Positions 7,591 through 16,890 of a stretch of DNA of 64,000 bases are shown in pieces (positions within the stretch are counted from its first letter, which is position 1; every line of letters starts with the position of its first letter). The notes below the pieces were generated by a model, which had not been told where the DNA came from, searched no databases, and saw only the letters and a list, made by a program, of their open reading frames with translations. Origin of the DNA: an uncultured Lachnospiraceae bacterium. GTDB taxonomy: Bacteria; Bacillota; Clostridia; Lachnospirales; Lachnospiraceae. The stretch is taken from the NCBI GenBank assembly GCA_910578175.1, contig CAJTPF010000002.1, forward strand, positions 126,024-190,023. The letters run 5' to 3'. Both the position numbers and the translations under genes were made by a program.

Positions 7591-9006
7591 TTATGGCAAA
7601 ATAATTGTTTCTCCCTCACGTATAAAATTCTCATTTGTTATACCGTTAGCCTGCATAATCGACTGAATCATTGAATAATTACCATAGTTTTTCATGCTGA
7701 TACTATACAGGGAATCACCTTTTTTTACCACATAATAGACTTTCTCCTGCTGTATCCCGGAAACTGTTGCCGTTGGAACTTCTGTTTGTGGTTCCGTAGC
7801 CGGTACCGTGGTAATCTCCTGGGCCACTGTTGTCTCTTCCGCAACGGAGGATTCCGTCTGTTGTTCCGGTTCCGTTGAGGAAGTTTCCTCAGATTTTGTG
7901 GTTACTGTTTCTTCAGGCTCAGTCCCGGATTCCGATTCCTGGGGCGATGTTTCCTGTGCGGAGGTTTCTCGGTCTTTCCCGGATTCACTCACATCACCCG
8001 CTACATCAACAATATTTGCGCTCTGGTCATTATCACTGGGAATATCATCCTTTGGTTTCGAATCATCTTTCCCCACCAAGCCTACCACTGCGCTTTTTAG
8101 TTCCTTCAATTGGCCGGAGGCATTCATAACAGCTATGGTTCCCACCAGAATGGCTATAAGCATAAGCGAAGAGGCTGAATAAGCAAATGTGGGCAGCCGC
8201 CTTCCAATTCCTGAAAATCCCTTTTTAGATTCAGTATCCTCAGATATATTTTCAGGACGGATATCATCTTCTCCCGTCTCATCTTTTGGTCCAAGCTGTA
8301 CCAACGGAATATCCTTATGCTCCCTGCCTCCATCTTTTTCCCCGGAATCCTTTGCATTAAATAAAAGATTATGTACCCGTGCATTGATGCCACGTTTATT
8401 TATCTGTTCATAATTATCCGGTATGATCCTGGTATCTATATGCATGGACATATAAGACTGCATGTCTGCATTTTTTTCATAATAAATATAAAAACCCTCA
8501 CACTTCTTCATTCCGCCTTCATCATACAGAAAAAAGTTTTCATCCCCCTCCTCCCGGTCCAGAAGAAAGCACACTCTGTCATTACCTGCAAAATTATCAA
8601 TATGGAGTTTCTGGATATTCGGCATGTCATTGGGCAGAAGACTGGGCATGGAGGCAAACCACCCCACGATCTCCACTTCTTCAAAATACATTTTTATTTC
8701 TTCATAAATGCCTGTCCACACATCCTCATCAAAAACAATTTCATTATCCAATATGGCATTTGCAGTAACCGCACCCGTTATAAAAACATATGTATTTCCG
8801 TTTCCCCGTTTGATATCACCAAGTAAGACACCATATTTTAACTTCTGGCTGCTAAAATGTTTAACATATGTCATCACAAAATCTTCCACGTAAATCTTAT
8901 GGGAATAATGATCACATTCTCCGATCTGTCTGATATTTTTGGGTAATCTGATATTTATCTCATCGTTTAATGCTTCTTCTTCACCTTTATAAATTATTTC
9001 AATCAA
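7591..9006 (-). CDS. Membrane protein with degenerate MPN (JAMM-like) domain inside and LysM outside
   Basis: A 471-residue protein starting at a TTG codon, supported by AGGGGG about 9 nt upstream. Residues ~30-180 look like an MPN/JAB1 fold (KYGVLLGDI, then IVGWFASMPSLLPND, then DRVCFLLD). The metalloprotease signature would read H-S-H-P where this has A-S-M-P, so the zinc site is lost and the domain is probably a binding module. One membrane helix follows (ASSLMLIAILVGTIAVM, ~residues 278-296), then a ~110-residue linker rich in Ser, Thr and Glu, and a C-terminal LysM (YYVVKKGDSLYSISMKNYGN ... GETIILP) that should bind peptidoglycan. The topology would connect a cytoplasmic partner to the wall. 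Downstream genes are the DUF5711-like protein and CvpA. Confidence 0.7.
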   Translation of the reverse strand: MIEIIYKGEEEALNDEINIRLPKNIRQIGECDHYSHKIYVEDFVMTYVKHFSSQKLKYGVLLGDIKRGNGNTYVFITGAVTANAILDNEIVFDEDVWTGIYEEIKMYFEEVEIVGWFASMPSLLPNDMPNIQKLHIDNFAGNDRVCFLLDREEGDENFFLYDEGGMKKCEGFYIYYEKNADMQSYMSMHIDTRIIPDNYEQINKRGINARVHNLLFNAKDSGEKDGGREHKDIPLVQLGPKDETGEDDIRPENISEDTESKKGFSGIGRRLPTFAYSASSLMLIAILVGTIAVMNASGQLKELKSAVVGLVGKDDSKPKDDIPSDNDQSANIVDVAGDVSESGKDRETSAQETSPQESESGTEPEETVTTKSEETSSTEPEQQTESSVAEETTVAQEITTVPATEPQTEVPTATVSGIQQEKVYYVVKKGDSLYSISMKNYGNYSMIQSIMQANGITNENFIREGETIILP

Positions 9007-9146
9007 AGATAGGCACCCCCTCTGGCTTAGAATTATTCATCTAATAATAAGCATAGCATACGGTGCCTATGAAAAATGTCGATATACCACCCGATATATA
9101 AAAAACTTTTTTACAATTTATTACAATTACAGACAACCCTGTAAAA

Positions 9147-10421
9147 TCAACGATTTATAAGTTCCCTTGCCTGTCCGATATTTACTGCCTGACCGGTCTC
9201 GATCAATTCTATCATTCGCTGTAGTTTCTGTCTGTTTGAAAATTGTTTTGTCAGATACCTTTCATACTTATCTTCGATCGTCTGATTGAGTTCTATAAAT
9301 TTCTGATTCAACCGGTCATAAACATCCGTTTTCTCTTCCAGTATCCGTTGCTTTTCACTGATCTCCGGCATATATTCCGAATTCAGTCTGTCAATGATGG
9401 TCTGTTTTGTAAATTCCTCAAATTCTTTCAGCTTTCCGCTCTTCTTCAGAGATGCCTCCTCAACAGCCGCTTCGATATTCTTAATCTCGTCATCATATTC
9501 CCCCAGATTATAGGATGATTCATCCGGGTCCTTTTTAATGTCGCTGCTGATCTTGCGGATCTTTTTCTCATTCTCTGTGATCTTATCCCTGATTTCCCTG
9601 ACTTCATCAAGAATTCCTGCATCCCTGTCCTTTGAGATCAGATAGATCGTCATATATATCGCCAGCATGATCACATCGATGACGACCCACCAGATTAATT
9701 TCCACAGCCACCACGGATCTGCGATCAGTAATACAACAGCAGGAAATACAAAAAATGCCGCAAAAAATACTGCGAGGCGTATCACCCACTCCACTGCGGT
9801 CTGGGAACAATACATGATAAAAAATGCATTTGAATCACAAAAAGCAGGAAGCCCGTTTTCCTTTAATCCTCTCTTAACAGACCTTTTGTATTCCCTGTTC
9901 TCTTCCGACAGATCCTTTGTTTCGTATTCTATCCTGTCACGGATTCCTTTATTTTTTGCCTTTTCTCTCTGCTGCCGTACTTCCTTTAATTTTGCATTTT
10001 CCTCTGCCAGAACTTTATCTTCCGGTGCCACCGCCTCGATCATACCATTTTTTACGGCAGTGTTGATATCTGATTCCAGCTTTGATCTCAGTTGTTTGAT
10101 CTCACCATCCACTTTCTTTCCTTCTGCAATCAGGGAATTCATATCCGCCTTATAACGGTCTCTTTCATCCAGTATGCTGAGGACTTCACGCAGTTTATCG
10201 GTGCCGCCTGCCAAAAATGCCACTTCATCTACCGGAAGTTCTGCGGTAACCCGGGACTGCTCCATGTTTTTTTCCAACTGCACCGGATTACTGCTCTGCT
10301 TTTCCGGTGATAATGCGTTTCCGGCGGGATATTCCGTCTGCTGCTCCTGCTCCGGCTGGTTTTCCATCAGATTTTCCGCTGTTGTATGATTCTCTGTATC
10401 ATTCCGGTTTAAATTGTCCAT
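9147..10421 (-). CDS. Coiled-coil membrane protein of unknown function
   Basis: A 424-residue protein I do not recognise. An acidic, Gln/Asn-rich N-terminus (1-60) leads to a long coiled coil (~75-190, rich in Lys/Glu heptads), then two closely spaced membrane helices (~210-265; WVIRLAVFFAAFFVFPAVVLL and a Trp-rich WWLWKLIWWVVIDVIML), then a second coiled coil (~270-400) and a short tail ending GQARELINR. Both coiled coils should be on the same, cytoplasmic, side with a hairpin through the membrane. GAGAGGA precedes the ATG. It lies downstream of the PTS IIC-like gene (76-nt gap) on the same strand. A scaffold or membrane-shaping role would fit but is speculation. Confidence 0.6.
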   Translation of the reverse strand: MDNLNRNDTENHTTAENLMENQPEQEQQTEYPAGNALSPEKQSSNPVQLEKNMEQSRVTAELPVDEVAFLAGGTDKLREVLSILDERDRYKADMNSLIAEGKKVDGEIKQLRSKLESDINTAVKNGMIEAVAPEDKVLAEENAKLKEVRQQREKAKNKGIRDRIEYETKDLSEENREYKRSVKRGLKENGLPAFCDSNAFFIMYCSQTAVEWVIRLAVFFAAFFVFPAVVLLIADPWWLWKLIWWVVIDVIMLAIYMTIYLISKDRDAGILDEVREIRDKITENEKKIRKISSDIKKDPDESSYNLGEYDDEIKNIEAAVEEASLKKSGKLKEFEEFTKQTIIDRLNSEYMPEISEKQRILEEKTDVYDRLNQKFIELNQTIEDKYERYLTKQFSNRQKLQRMIELIETGQAVNIGQARELINR

Positions 10422-10497
10422 ATTATCCTCTCTTCCTGAAGCTTTTCTACTCCATTTATACTTATAAATAATCTATTCATCATCTGCTTAATTTATA

Positions 10498-11577
10498 TCA
10501 GTCTACTTTTAATGCCATATCTCCGTTTTTTATCCAGCCTGCTTTTCGGAATCCCTGGGCAATGAGAAATGTCAGTATGCCCGGTAATAAGAAATGCATA
10601 ACAATTATTTCAATCATTGTAACCGGAACCGAAGTCCCTGCCGCTATCATTGCTTCATATGCCGAAAATTGTCCTACCAGACCGGAAGAACCCATTCCTG
10701 ATCCGGCCGGGGTACTGACCATTTTCAGCAACGCCGAAGATACCGGGCCCAAAACAGCACTGGTAAGTATGGGCGGCAGCCATATCCATGGTCTTCTCAT
10801 AATATTGGGAATCTGCAGCATGGAAGTGCCTAACCCCTGGGCAATAAAGCCGCCTGTCCTGTTTTCCTTAAAGCTGGCCGCTGCAAACCCTATCATCTGA
10901 CAGCAGCAGCCAATGGTAGCTGCACCGGCCGCCAGTCCCGTAATTTTCATGGATATGCCGATAGCAGCCGAACTAATCGGCAGCGTCAGTATCATTCCCA
11001 TCAGAACGGATACTGCCATTCCTCCAATAACCGGATGTTTATCCACATTCACATTTACCAGATGTCCCAGCCATGATATAAACCGTGTTATGTACGGACC
11101 CGCAATGATTCCTGCCAGAGAACCGGATAATATGGAAGTAAACGGTGTCAGCAATATATCTATTTTTGTTTTTCCTGATACCAGATGTCCGATTTCAATT
11201 GCCACATAAGCCGCCACAAATGCTCCCAGAGGCTCTCCCGGACTGCCAAGATTGATAACTGATAAACTGGCTCCGCTTTCGCTGAGTTTTCCGAAACTGT
11301 CAATCAGTCCCGGAAATGCTCCCACCATGCCAGCAACTGCAGCCGATACGGTTACCAGCGGGGACTCCTTGAATTTTGACGCAACTCCCACACCAATTCC
11401 CGCGCCGGTTATGGTTTTTGCTATATTTGCAATCACATTCATATATAAAGCCGGTGTGTCGCTCATAAAGCCTGCAATCTGTGATAATATGGTTCCAAAT
11501 ATCAAAGTTGAAAACAGACCTAACGCCATACCTCCTAAACCGTCAATAAATAATCTGCTAAAGTACTTTTTTATCAT
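10498..11577 (-). CDS. PTS_EIIC_2-type membrane transporter subunit
   Basis: A 359-residue, highly hydrophobic protein with about ten membrane helices and conserved glycine- and proline-rich loops: FIDGLGGMALGLFSTLIFGT near the N-terminus, GSPGEPLGAFVAAYVAIEIG in the middle, and GLVGQFSAYEAM towards the end. This matches the PTS_EIIC_2 family, related to phosphotransferase IIC proteins. No IIA or IIB domain is fused or adjacent, so whether it moves sugar by phosphotransfer is uncertain; orphan members are common in Firmicutes. AGGA precedes the ATG. It is 62 nt downstream of the sirtuin gene and may be cotranscribed with it. Confidence 0.75.
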   Translation of the reverse strand: MIKKYFSRLFIDGLGGMALGLFSTLIFGTILSQIAGFMSDTPALYMNVIANIAKTITGAGIGVGVASKFKESPLVTVSAAVAGMVGAFPGLIDSFGKLSESGASLSVINLGSPGEPLGAFVAAYVAIEIGHLVSGKTKIDILLTPFTSILSGSLAGIIAGPYITRFISWLGHLVNVNVDKHPVIGGMAVSVLMGMILTLPISSAAIGISMKITGLAAGAATIGCCCQMIGFAAASFKENRTGGFIAQGLGTSMLQIPNIMRRPWIWLPPILTSAVLGPVSSALLKMVSTPAGSGMGSSGLVGQFSAYEAMIAAGTSVPVTMIEIIVMHFLLPGILTFLIAQGFRKAGWIKNGDMALKVD

Positions 11578-11639
11578 AGTTTCCTCATTTCTAACGTATA
11601 TCAGCTGCTCTCATATCGTTTTGGGATTTCCAAAATATG

Positions 11640-12392
11640 TTACACTAAATCTGTACAATATGCAAGTACTTTACCAATACTATCATTTATTACCAAATTG
11701 GCTTTATTATCAATAGGTGTGGTGGATTTATTGATCAGAGCCAGATTGCTGCCATTAAAATACTTCAGAAGTCCCGCTGCCGGATATACAGCCAGGGATG
11801 TTCCGCCGATTATAAGGGTGTCCGCCTTCATTATATGATTGACTGATTCATTTATAATATCCTCATTTAACCCTTCTTCATATAATACCACATCCGGTTT
11901 CACCACTCCTGCACACCCGCACAGGGGCACCGGTTCACTGTGCAGTATATAGTCCAAATCGTAGAATTTTCCGCACTTCATACAATAATTCCGCAGTATG
12001 CTTCCATGAAGTTCATATACGGCTTTGCTGCCTGCCGCCTGATGCAGTCCGTCAATGTTCTGGGTCACTACTGCTTTCAGCTTTCCCTCCGCTTCCAGTT
12101 TCGCCAGCGATCTGTGAGCGTTGTTCGGTTCCACACCCTGTATTAAAAGTTTATCCCGGTAAAACCGGTAAAACTCTTCCCGGTTTTTCATAAAAAATGT
12201 ATGACTCAATATGGTTTCCGGCGGATACTTATAAGACTGATGATACAATCCGTCCACACTTCGAAAATCAGGAACCCCGCTTTCCGTGGAAACACCGGCT
12301 CCGCCGAAAAAAACAATGTATTTGCTATCAGACAGGATACGTTTCAGTTTCTTCCATGAATCCGGTATCCGGAGGTTTTCTTCTTCTGACAT
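11640..12392 (-). CDS. NAD-dependent protein deacylase, sirtuin (SIR2/CobB) family
   Basis: A 250-residue protein with the complete sirtuin signature. FFGGAGVSTESGVPDFRS (about residues 29-46) binds NAD; TQNIDGLH carries the cofactor-ribose contacts; YELHGS holds the catalytic histidine; CMKCGKFYDL plus CGC are the four zinc cysteines; VKPDVVLYEE and GGTSLAVYPA complete the pocket. The reaction removes acyl groups from lysine, using NAD and releasing nicotinamide and O-acyl-ADP-ribose. It is cytosolic. The ribosome site (GAAGATG) is modest. The neighbouring transporter gives no clear functional link. Confidence 0.93.
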   Translation of the reverse strand: MSEEENLRIPDSWKKLKRILSDSKYIVFFGGAGVSTESGVPDFRSVDGLYHQSYKYPPETILSHTFFMKNREEFYRFYRDKLLIQGVEPNNAHRSLAKLEAEGKLKAVVTQNIDGLHQAAGSKAVYELHGSILRNYCMKCGKFYDLDYILHSEPVPLCGCAGVVKPDVVLYEEGLNEDIINESVNHIMKADTLIIGGTSLAVYPAAGLLKYFNGSNLALINKSTTPIDNKANLVINDSIGKVLAYCTDLV

Positions 12393-12504
12393 ATAATCAT
12401 CTTCTTTCTGTTATTAATGAATGCAGCCGCGGTTGCTGATGGGACTGCGATAGTTGATTTAATCATTATAAACTATTTTTGGGGCTTTATCCATAAAAAA
12501 ACAT

Positions 12505-12590
12505 AAATTGTTATAGGCGGTAATAGTTCTGACGAACTATCTCACCGCGTCCGTCTTGCCAAATTTCAATCCACCTGTAACAATTTTTTC
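12505..12590. other. Structured inverted-repeat element of unknown function
   Basis: An outer 13-bp stem pairs AAATTGTTATAGG (12505-12517) with CCTGTAACAATTT (12574-12586), with a single G-U pair. Inside it a hairpin combines GCGGT/ACCGC (12517-12521/12544-12548) with ATAGTTC/GAACTAT (12523-12529/12534-12540) around a TGAC loop. On the plus strand a T-run follows. It lies upstream of the predicted promoter of the plus-strand cassette, so it is not that operon's leader; it could be a terminator, a small RNA, or a remnant of a small mobile repeat. Confidence 0.5.
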
Positions 12591-12604
12591 CCATAAAGAA
12601 AAAT

Positions 12605-12634
12605 TTGACAAATATAGTAGATTTATGTTACTAT
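12605..12634 (+). promoter_or_regulatory. Probable promoter of the exported-protein/ABC cassette
   Basis: Consensus TTGACA (12605-12610) is followed after 18 bp by TACTAT (12629-12634), with the first start codon 45 bp further on. The -10 is imperfect. Confidence 0.5.
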
Positions 12635-12678
12635 CATTTTACTGTTGGGAAGAAGAATAAATAATAATGGGAGGATAT

Positions 12679-13314
12679 ATGAAAAAATTTATCAAAAAAA
12701 ACATGGCTCTATTCTTATGTGCAATTCTAATAATTTTCTCTTTTCAACCAACAAATGTATCTGCTGATACCTATATGGGTTATAAAGATTTTAAAAAAAC
12801 TACAGGTGCATTATGGTGGAAGAATACTACATACTATCGACAAAAGATATATCGTGTCAATCGTGCAAATTCCTACTACATCGCTACTCTAAAGTATCTG
12901 AGTACAAGCTTAAGATGGGACGGTCCGAAAGCGAATTCCACATCACAATCAATAGCTGTATCCCAGGGCATCACCATATCCAAAACCACTTCCAAAACAT
13001 TTACCGGCAATATCGGTTTAAAAATACCGGTTAAATCCGTGGATTTTACATTTGGTGGCTCATACAGTTCCACAAAATCCAAGACCACTACCAGATCTGA
13101 TACCCAAACATATACAGCGACACTGACCAAAAAAGATAAAGCCGGTTATTATACATGGGAAGCAAGAATTAACTTTGATAAATACCGGTTAGATGTCTAT
13201 AAGAAAAATAGTTCCGGAAAATATAATAGCTTTGTTGGAAGCGGATACTATTGCTCATTTAAGAGTCAAAATCCATATTATTATCTGGCATATACAAAAA
13301 ACTGTGTAAACTGA
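12679..13314 (+). CDS. Small exported beta-rich protein, aerolysin-like segment (possible pore-former or bacteriocin)
   Basis: A ~211-residue secreted protein: basic start, hydrophobic ALFLCAILIIFSF, likely cleavage near VSADT. The mature part is rich in Ser, Thr, Lys and Tyr. Its centre (~residues 90-155) alternates small polar and hydrophobic residues in long strands (SQSIAVSQGITISKTTSK, then GLKIPVKSVDFTFGGSYSS, then a Thr/Ser run), which resembles the strand-rich insertion region of aerolysin/ETX-MTX2 pore-forming toxins. That likeness is my reading by eye; no homologue is assigned. GGGAGG 5 nt upstream fixes the start at 12679. It heads an operon with a lipoprotein and a MacB-like exporter, an arrangement seen for secreted antibacterial peptides and their export or immunity genes. 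Confidence 0.6.
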   Translation: MKKFIKKNMALFLCAILIIFSFQPTNVSADTYMGYKDFKKTTGALWWKNTTYYRQKIYRVNRANSYYIATLKYLSTSLRWDGPKANSTSQSIAVSQGITISKTTSKTFTGNIGLKIPVKSVDFTFGGSYSSTKSKTTTRSDTQTYTATLTKKDKAGYYTWEARINFDKYRLDVYKKNSSGKYNSFVGSGYYCSFKSQNPYYYLAYTKNCVN

Positions 13315-13368
13315 TTAAATTCAAGTTTTTTTCCCAACAGAATAATAGTAATTTAGGAGAACATAAAA

Positions 13369-14148
13369 ATGAGTAATAAAAAGATATTTTTTTTATTATA
13401 TATATGTCTTGCCATATTTGCAGGCTGCAGTAATACATCTGACACCAAATTGGAAATAGTCAGCAAAAATCTGTATAACGCAAATGTATTTAAATGGATT
13501 GATAAAGAAAATCAGACGTTCCAGATTCCACTAATTACAAATAAAAAATTTTCAGAATTTTCAATTCAGTCTATAGAAGGCAAAAACTTTGATGAAAAAT
13601 ATCTTACATATGAAATTGAAGAACAGGAGAAATATAACGGTTATTATATATATATGATTCTGTTTCAGGTAGATACAGCAATGTTTCAGACCGGCAAAGA
13701 CGTATCATTTCAATCCTTTAATGTAACTCTGGATGATATTACCCTTGACTATGATTTTGGCGAAATACTGATACAAGACGTAATTGTAAATAACGAAAAC
13801 GAATTGGTTACATACATCGGACAGGGCGTAATGTATCCGGATATTTCTTCACTGGATATGGATATTCATGCGGAAAAAGATGTGGTTTTGAAAGATGTAA
13901 CTTTATCCAATCACTTATCAATTTTAAATAAAGAGCAGTTTTTAAAAAAATACAAATCCGGTCAGGATATTAATCTGGGGTTTATCATAGATACTTTATC
14001 AGCGGCGGATACATATGAATTTTATTGTTATGATGTATGTCTTAATTTTTCTGACGGTGTGACAGAGCATAAATATTATGGAATTTCGTCAATCAGTACC
14101 ATTGTTTTAGATAAATCCAAAGAATACATCGACAGTTTAGGAGAGTAA
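13369..14148 (+). CDS. Putative lipoprotein of the exported-protein cassette
   Basis: A 259-residue protein with a clear lipobox (LAIFAGC, Cys near residue 20), so the mature protein should be anchored on the outer face of the membrane. The rest is acidic, Tyr-rich and apparently beta-structured with no domain I can name. TTAGGAG precedes the ATG. It follows the exported protein by 54 nt, and the next start codon is only 5 nt past its stop. In comparable bacteriocin or toxin clusters such a lipoprotein often gives immunity; here that is inference from position alone. Confidence 0.7.
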   Translation: MSNKKIFFLLYICLAIFAGCSNTSDTKLEIVSKNLYNANVFKWIDKENQTFQIPLITNKKFSEFSIQSIEGKNFDEKYLTYEIEEQEKYNGYYIYMILFQVDTAMFQTGKDVSFQSFNVTLDDITLDYDFGEILIQDVIVNNENELVTYIGQGVMYPDISSLDMDIHAEKDVVLKDVTLSNHLSILNKEQFLKKYKSGQDINLGFIIDTLSAADTYEFYCYDVCLNFSDGVTEHKYYGISSISTIVLDKSKEYIDSLGE

Positions 14149-14152
14149 ACTT

Positions 14153-14959
14153 TTGAAAAAAATTATATTGGGATTAATTTCTGTTATCATCGGACTTCTT
14201 TTTGTGATCATGTATCTGCTGAATGAAAGTCTGGATACAAAAGAATATGATATTGTCAATACGATTGAAAAAGAAATACATTATACAGAATGTACATTGG
14301 CAGTCAGAGATGTTGAAGACGTTTATACACTCGATGCAGCTGTCTACGGAGAAGAAGAGAATTATATACAAACCATTGAGTATGAATTCTGGAGAAATTA
14401 TGAAATATGCGTATCAAAAGGCAGCGATATCAAAACCGGAGATATCCTTTTAAAAATCGATGGTATAGAGAAAAAATCAGATACGGATGCCAGAATTATT
14501 GATATTACAGTTAGCAAATACGATATTATCACCATTAAATATCTGGACTATAAAGCATTGTGTATTCAGGGCAGGTACAGCAGTGACCTGGCAGATGATA
14601 TATCCTATGATACCCCTGTTAAAATTCTATATAAGAGCGAATCATTTGATTCCCGAGTTATTGATCTGGGATATGAAGTTACAGATGGTTATATTAAAAT
14701 CTGTCTGGATCTACCAAAGAATTTATTGCCCGGAACCGCCCTAAAAGCAATGCTCATCAAGAATGTATATCCAAATCAGTATACTATTGATAATGCCTTT
14801 GTTCTGGAAGATAATCTGGGAACCTACATTAACCGTATCACTGATGAAAATGAACTGGAAAAGATATATATAGATATTTTGTGTAAAACGGAAGAATATA
14901 CGGCAATTGCTATTGATGAATCTTTTGCAAAGGATAGATTTGGTATTAAATATGATTGA
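14153..14959 (+). CDS. Membrane-anchored, membrane-fusion-protein-like component of the ABC exporter
   Basis: A 268-residue protein beginning at TTG with AGGAG 9 nt upstream, inside the end of the preceding gene. One N-terminal anchor (LGLISVIIGLLFVIMYLL) precedes an extracytoplasmic domain. VSKGSDIKTGDILLKIDG resembles the half-lipoyl motif of HlyD/MacA adaptors, and PGTALKAMLI and DNAFVLEDNLGTYIN resemble their beta-barrel and membrane-proximal parts. The partner is presumably the MacB-type ATPase and permease encoded next; the last codons overlap the ATPase start by 8 nt. The family assignment is by pattern and the protein is shorter than a typical MacA. Confidence 0.6.
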   Translation: MKKIILGLISVIIGLLFVIMYLLNESLDTKEYDIVNTIEKEIHYTECTLAVRDVEDVYTLDAAVYGEEENYIQTIEYEFWRNYEICVSKGSDIKTGDILLKIDGIEKKSDTDARIIDITVSKYDIITIKYLDYKALCIQGRYSSDLADDISYDTPVKILYKSESFDSRVIDLGYEVTDGYIKICLDLPKNLLPGTALKAMLIKNVYPNQYTIDNAFVLEDNLGTYINRITDENELEKIYIDILCKTEEYTAIAIDESFAKDRFGIKYD

Positions 14960-15593
14960 GATGAAAAACATTTGTAAATCATTTGGTGACAGAACAATCC
15001 TGGATAACATATCACTCACTATCAGCCACGGAGATTTTTTTGCCATTACCGGAAAATCCGGCTCCGGCAAAAGTACCTTTGCCAATATTCTCGGGTTGTT
15101 AGACCATAACTTTTCCGGAGAGTATACTTTTAACGGAGACCGGATTTCTGATTTAAACAAAAATAAACTGGCAGATTTCAGAAATAAAAATATAGGTTTT
15201 ATCTTTCAATTATATAATCTGATAAACGGTTACTCTGTGAAAGAAAATATTTTATTGCCCATAATGTATGGCAGAAAAAAAATAAACCGGAAACATTACA
15301 ATAATATAATTGAAAAGCTGGATATTGCCCATTTAGAACAGGCTGATGTAATTAATCTCAGCGGCGGCGAAAAACAGAGAGTGGGTATCGGCAGGGCCTT
15401 AATCAATAATCCGGATATTCTGATTGCTGACGAGCCTACCGGTAATCTGGATGCTGAAAACAAACGAAAGGTTTTTCAGATATTAAAACAATTGAACTCG
15501 GAAGGAACTACCATTGTGATGGTAACCCATGATATTGAACTGGCAGAACAATGCGGAAAAATAATATATTTAGAAAATGGTGTATTTAAATGA
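14952..15593 (+). CDS. MacB/LolD-type ABC transporter ATP-binding protein
   Basis: A ~213-residue nucleotide-binding subunit with all motifs: Walker A GKSGSGKST, Q-loop FIFQLYNL, signature LSGGEKQRVGIGRAL, Walker B ILIADEPTGNLD, and the switch histidine in VTHD. The length and the DEPTGNLD form are typical of MacB/LolD/FtsE-like ATPases that drive mechanotransmission, not classic import. The ATG at 14952 overlaps the previous gene by 8 nt, and the stop overlaps the permease start as ATGA, so translation is probably coupled throughout. Confidence 0.93.
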   Translation: MIEMKNICKSFGDRTILDNISLTISHGDFFAITGKSGSGKSTFANILGLLDHNFSGEYTFNGDRISDLNKNKLADFRNKNIGFIFQLYNLINGYSVKENILLPIMYGRKKINRKHYNNIIEKLDIAHLEQADVINLSGGEKQRVGIGRALINNPDILIADEPTGNLDAENKRKVFQILKQLNSEGTTIVMVTHDIELAEQCGKIIYLENGVFK

Positions 15594-16888
15594 AAATAGG
15601 GTTATGGTTTAGATGTAAATTACTGATTAAAAATCTGATAAAAAATAAGCTGACTTTTGTTCTGACGCTTATGGGTGTCTGTCTGGCAGAAATAATATTA
15701 ACAAGCGGCTATATTATTGCAGATTCCTATTATTATTCACAATTTGACAGATACCGTTACTTTAAAGAAAACGGGATTATGGACATTAAATTAAATGAAA
15801 ACAGTTTGAAATATAAAGAAGATATAAAAAAGGTTTTTAAAGGAGAATGCTATATTTCCTTCCGGAACTATTACAATACTTCTTTGGCATATCCGGTTAC
15901 CGTAAATAATATTAATACAAATATCGTTCTAAACCTATATCAGACAAACCAGAATTTTAACGGACAAATTATTACTTCCCAGGAACACGTTGTTATGTCT
16001 GAATTATTATCCGGCAGAGGCATTACTACAGATGATATAGACTGGAAAAGCAAAGTCATCATAATTGACTCAGTCATAAACAAAATATTATTTCAGGAAG
16101 ACGGAATAGGAAAAAATATACGCATTCCTATTTACGGTTCCCATACGGACGAGAATAATAACACGGAAATCAGTGTCAGCAGGTATGAGATATTCAAAGT
16201 AATTGGTGTCTATAAAAATACACAGCAGGATTCTATTAATTTTAATAAGCAGATAAAAGAAGGACAGACTCTTTATTATAATGCCCGCTGTTACATTCCC
16301 GAATCGGTTGATTTTCTGGAGGACTCCAAATCAGAGCCGGAACAGATGGAATATGTTTATTTTGGTGTGCCGGATACCGCGGAAAAACATGACGAAATCA
16401 AGAGCATATGTCAATCCGGGGCAGAATTCGACTGTTATACCTATGAGACATTCCATAATCAAATGATTCAGGAATTATCCGGCATCAAAAAAACACTTAA
16501 TTGTATAACCCTGTTAATTATGGGAATTGCCGTTATCCTGATCGCACAGACCATGATATTTTCCATCAAAGAAAATATCTCTGATTATGGTATCAAAAAA
16601 GCAATTGGTGCGTCCTCCGGTAAAATCGGCATGGAACTGGTATCGGAAATGCTGCTTTATGCCCTGGCTGCCTTTATAGTTTCCATTCTGCTCTCGATTG
16701 TTGCTGCTTTGATCACATTAAAATATATTTCACTGCAAAATCCGGGTATAGGTTACAGTCTCATATTAAAACGGCAAACCATATTGTTATCATTTGTTCT
16801 GGCTATTGAGACCTGCCTGATTGCTTCCATACTCCCCATCCTTTATTTAGATAACAAATCTGTTGTAGATATAATGAAATTTGAATGA
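15590..16888 (+). CDS. MacB/FtsX-type ABC transporter permease
   Basis: A 432-residue permease with the MacB plan: one N-terminal helix (LTFVLTLMGVCLAEIILTSG), a ~250-residue extracytoplasmic domain, and three C-terminal helices forming the FtsX core (LNCITLLIMGIAVILIAQT, then DYGIKKAIGASSGKIG, the conserved cytoplasmic loop, then two more helices). It ends the cassette. With the adaptor-like protein and ATPase it should form a machine that handles a substrate at the outer membrane face, either releasing the exported protein or protecting against it. Confidence 0.88.
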   Translation: MKIGLWFRCKLLIKNLIKNKLTFVLTLMGVCLAEIILTSGYIIADSYYYSQFDRYRYFKENGIMDIKLNENSLKYKEDIKKVFKGECYISFRNYYNTSLAYPVTVNNINTNIVLNLYQTNQNFNGQIITSQEHVVMSELLSGRGITTDDIDWKSKVIIIDSVINKILFQEDGIGKNIRIPIYGSHTDENNNTEISVSRYEIFKVIGVYKNTQQDSINFNKQIKEGQTLYYNARCYIPESVDFLEDSKSEPEQMEYVYFGVPDTAEKHDEIKSICQSGAEFDCYTYETFHNQMIQELSGIKKTLNCITLLIMGIAVILIAQTMIFSIKENISDYGIKKAIGASSGKIGMELVSEMLLYALAAFIVSILLSIVAALITLKYISLQNPGIGYSLILKRQTILLSFVLAIETCLIASILPILYLDNKSVVDIMKFE

Positions 16889-16890
16889 TG

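Noticed and set aside
8000..8900. Several long plus-strand frames opposite the LysM/MPN gene
   Set aside because: They lack ribosome sites and show biased, non-domain sequence that mirrors the Ser/Thr/Glu-rich linker on the coding strand.
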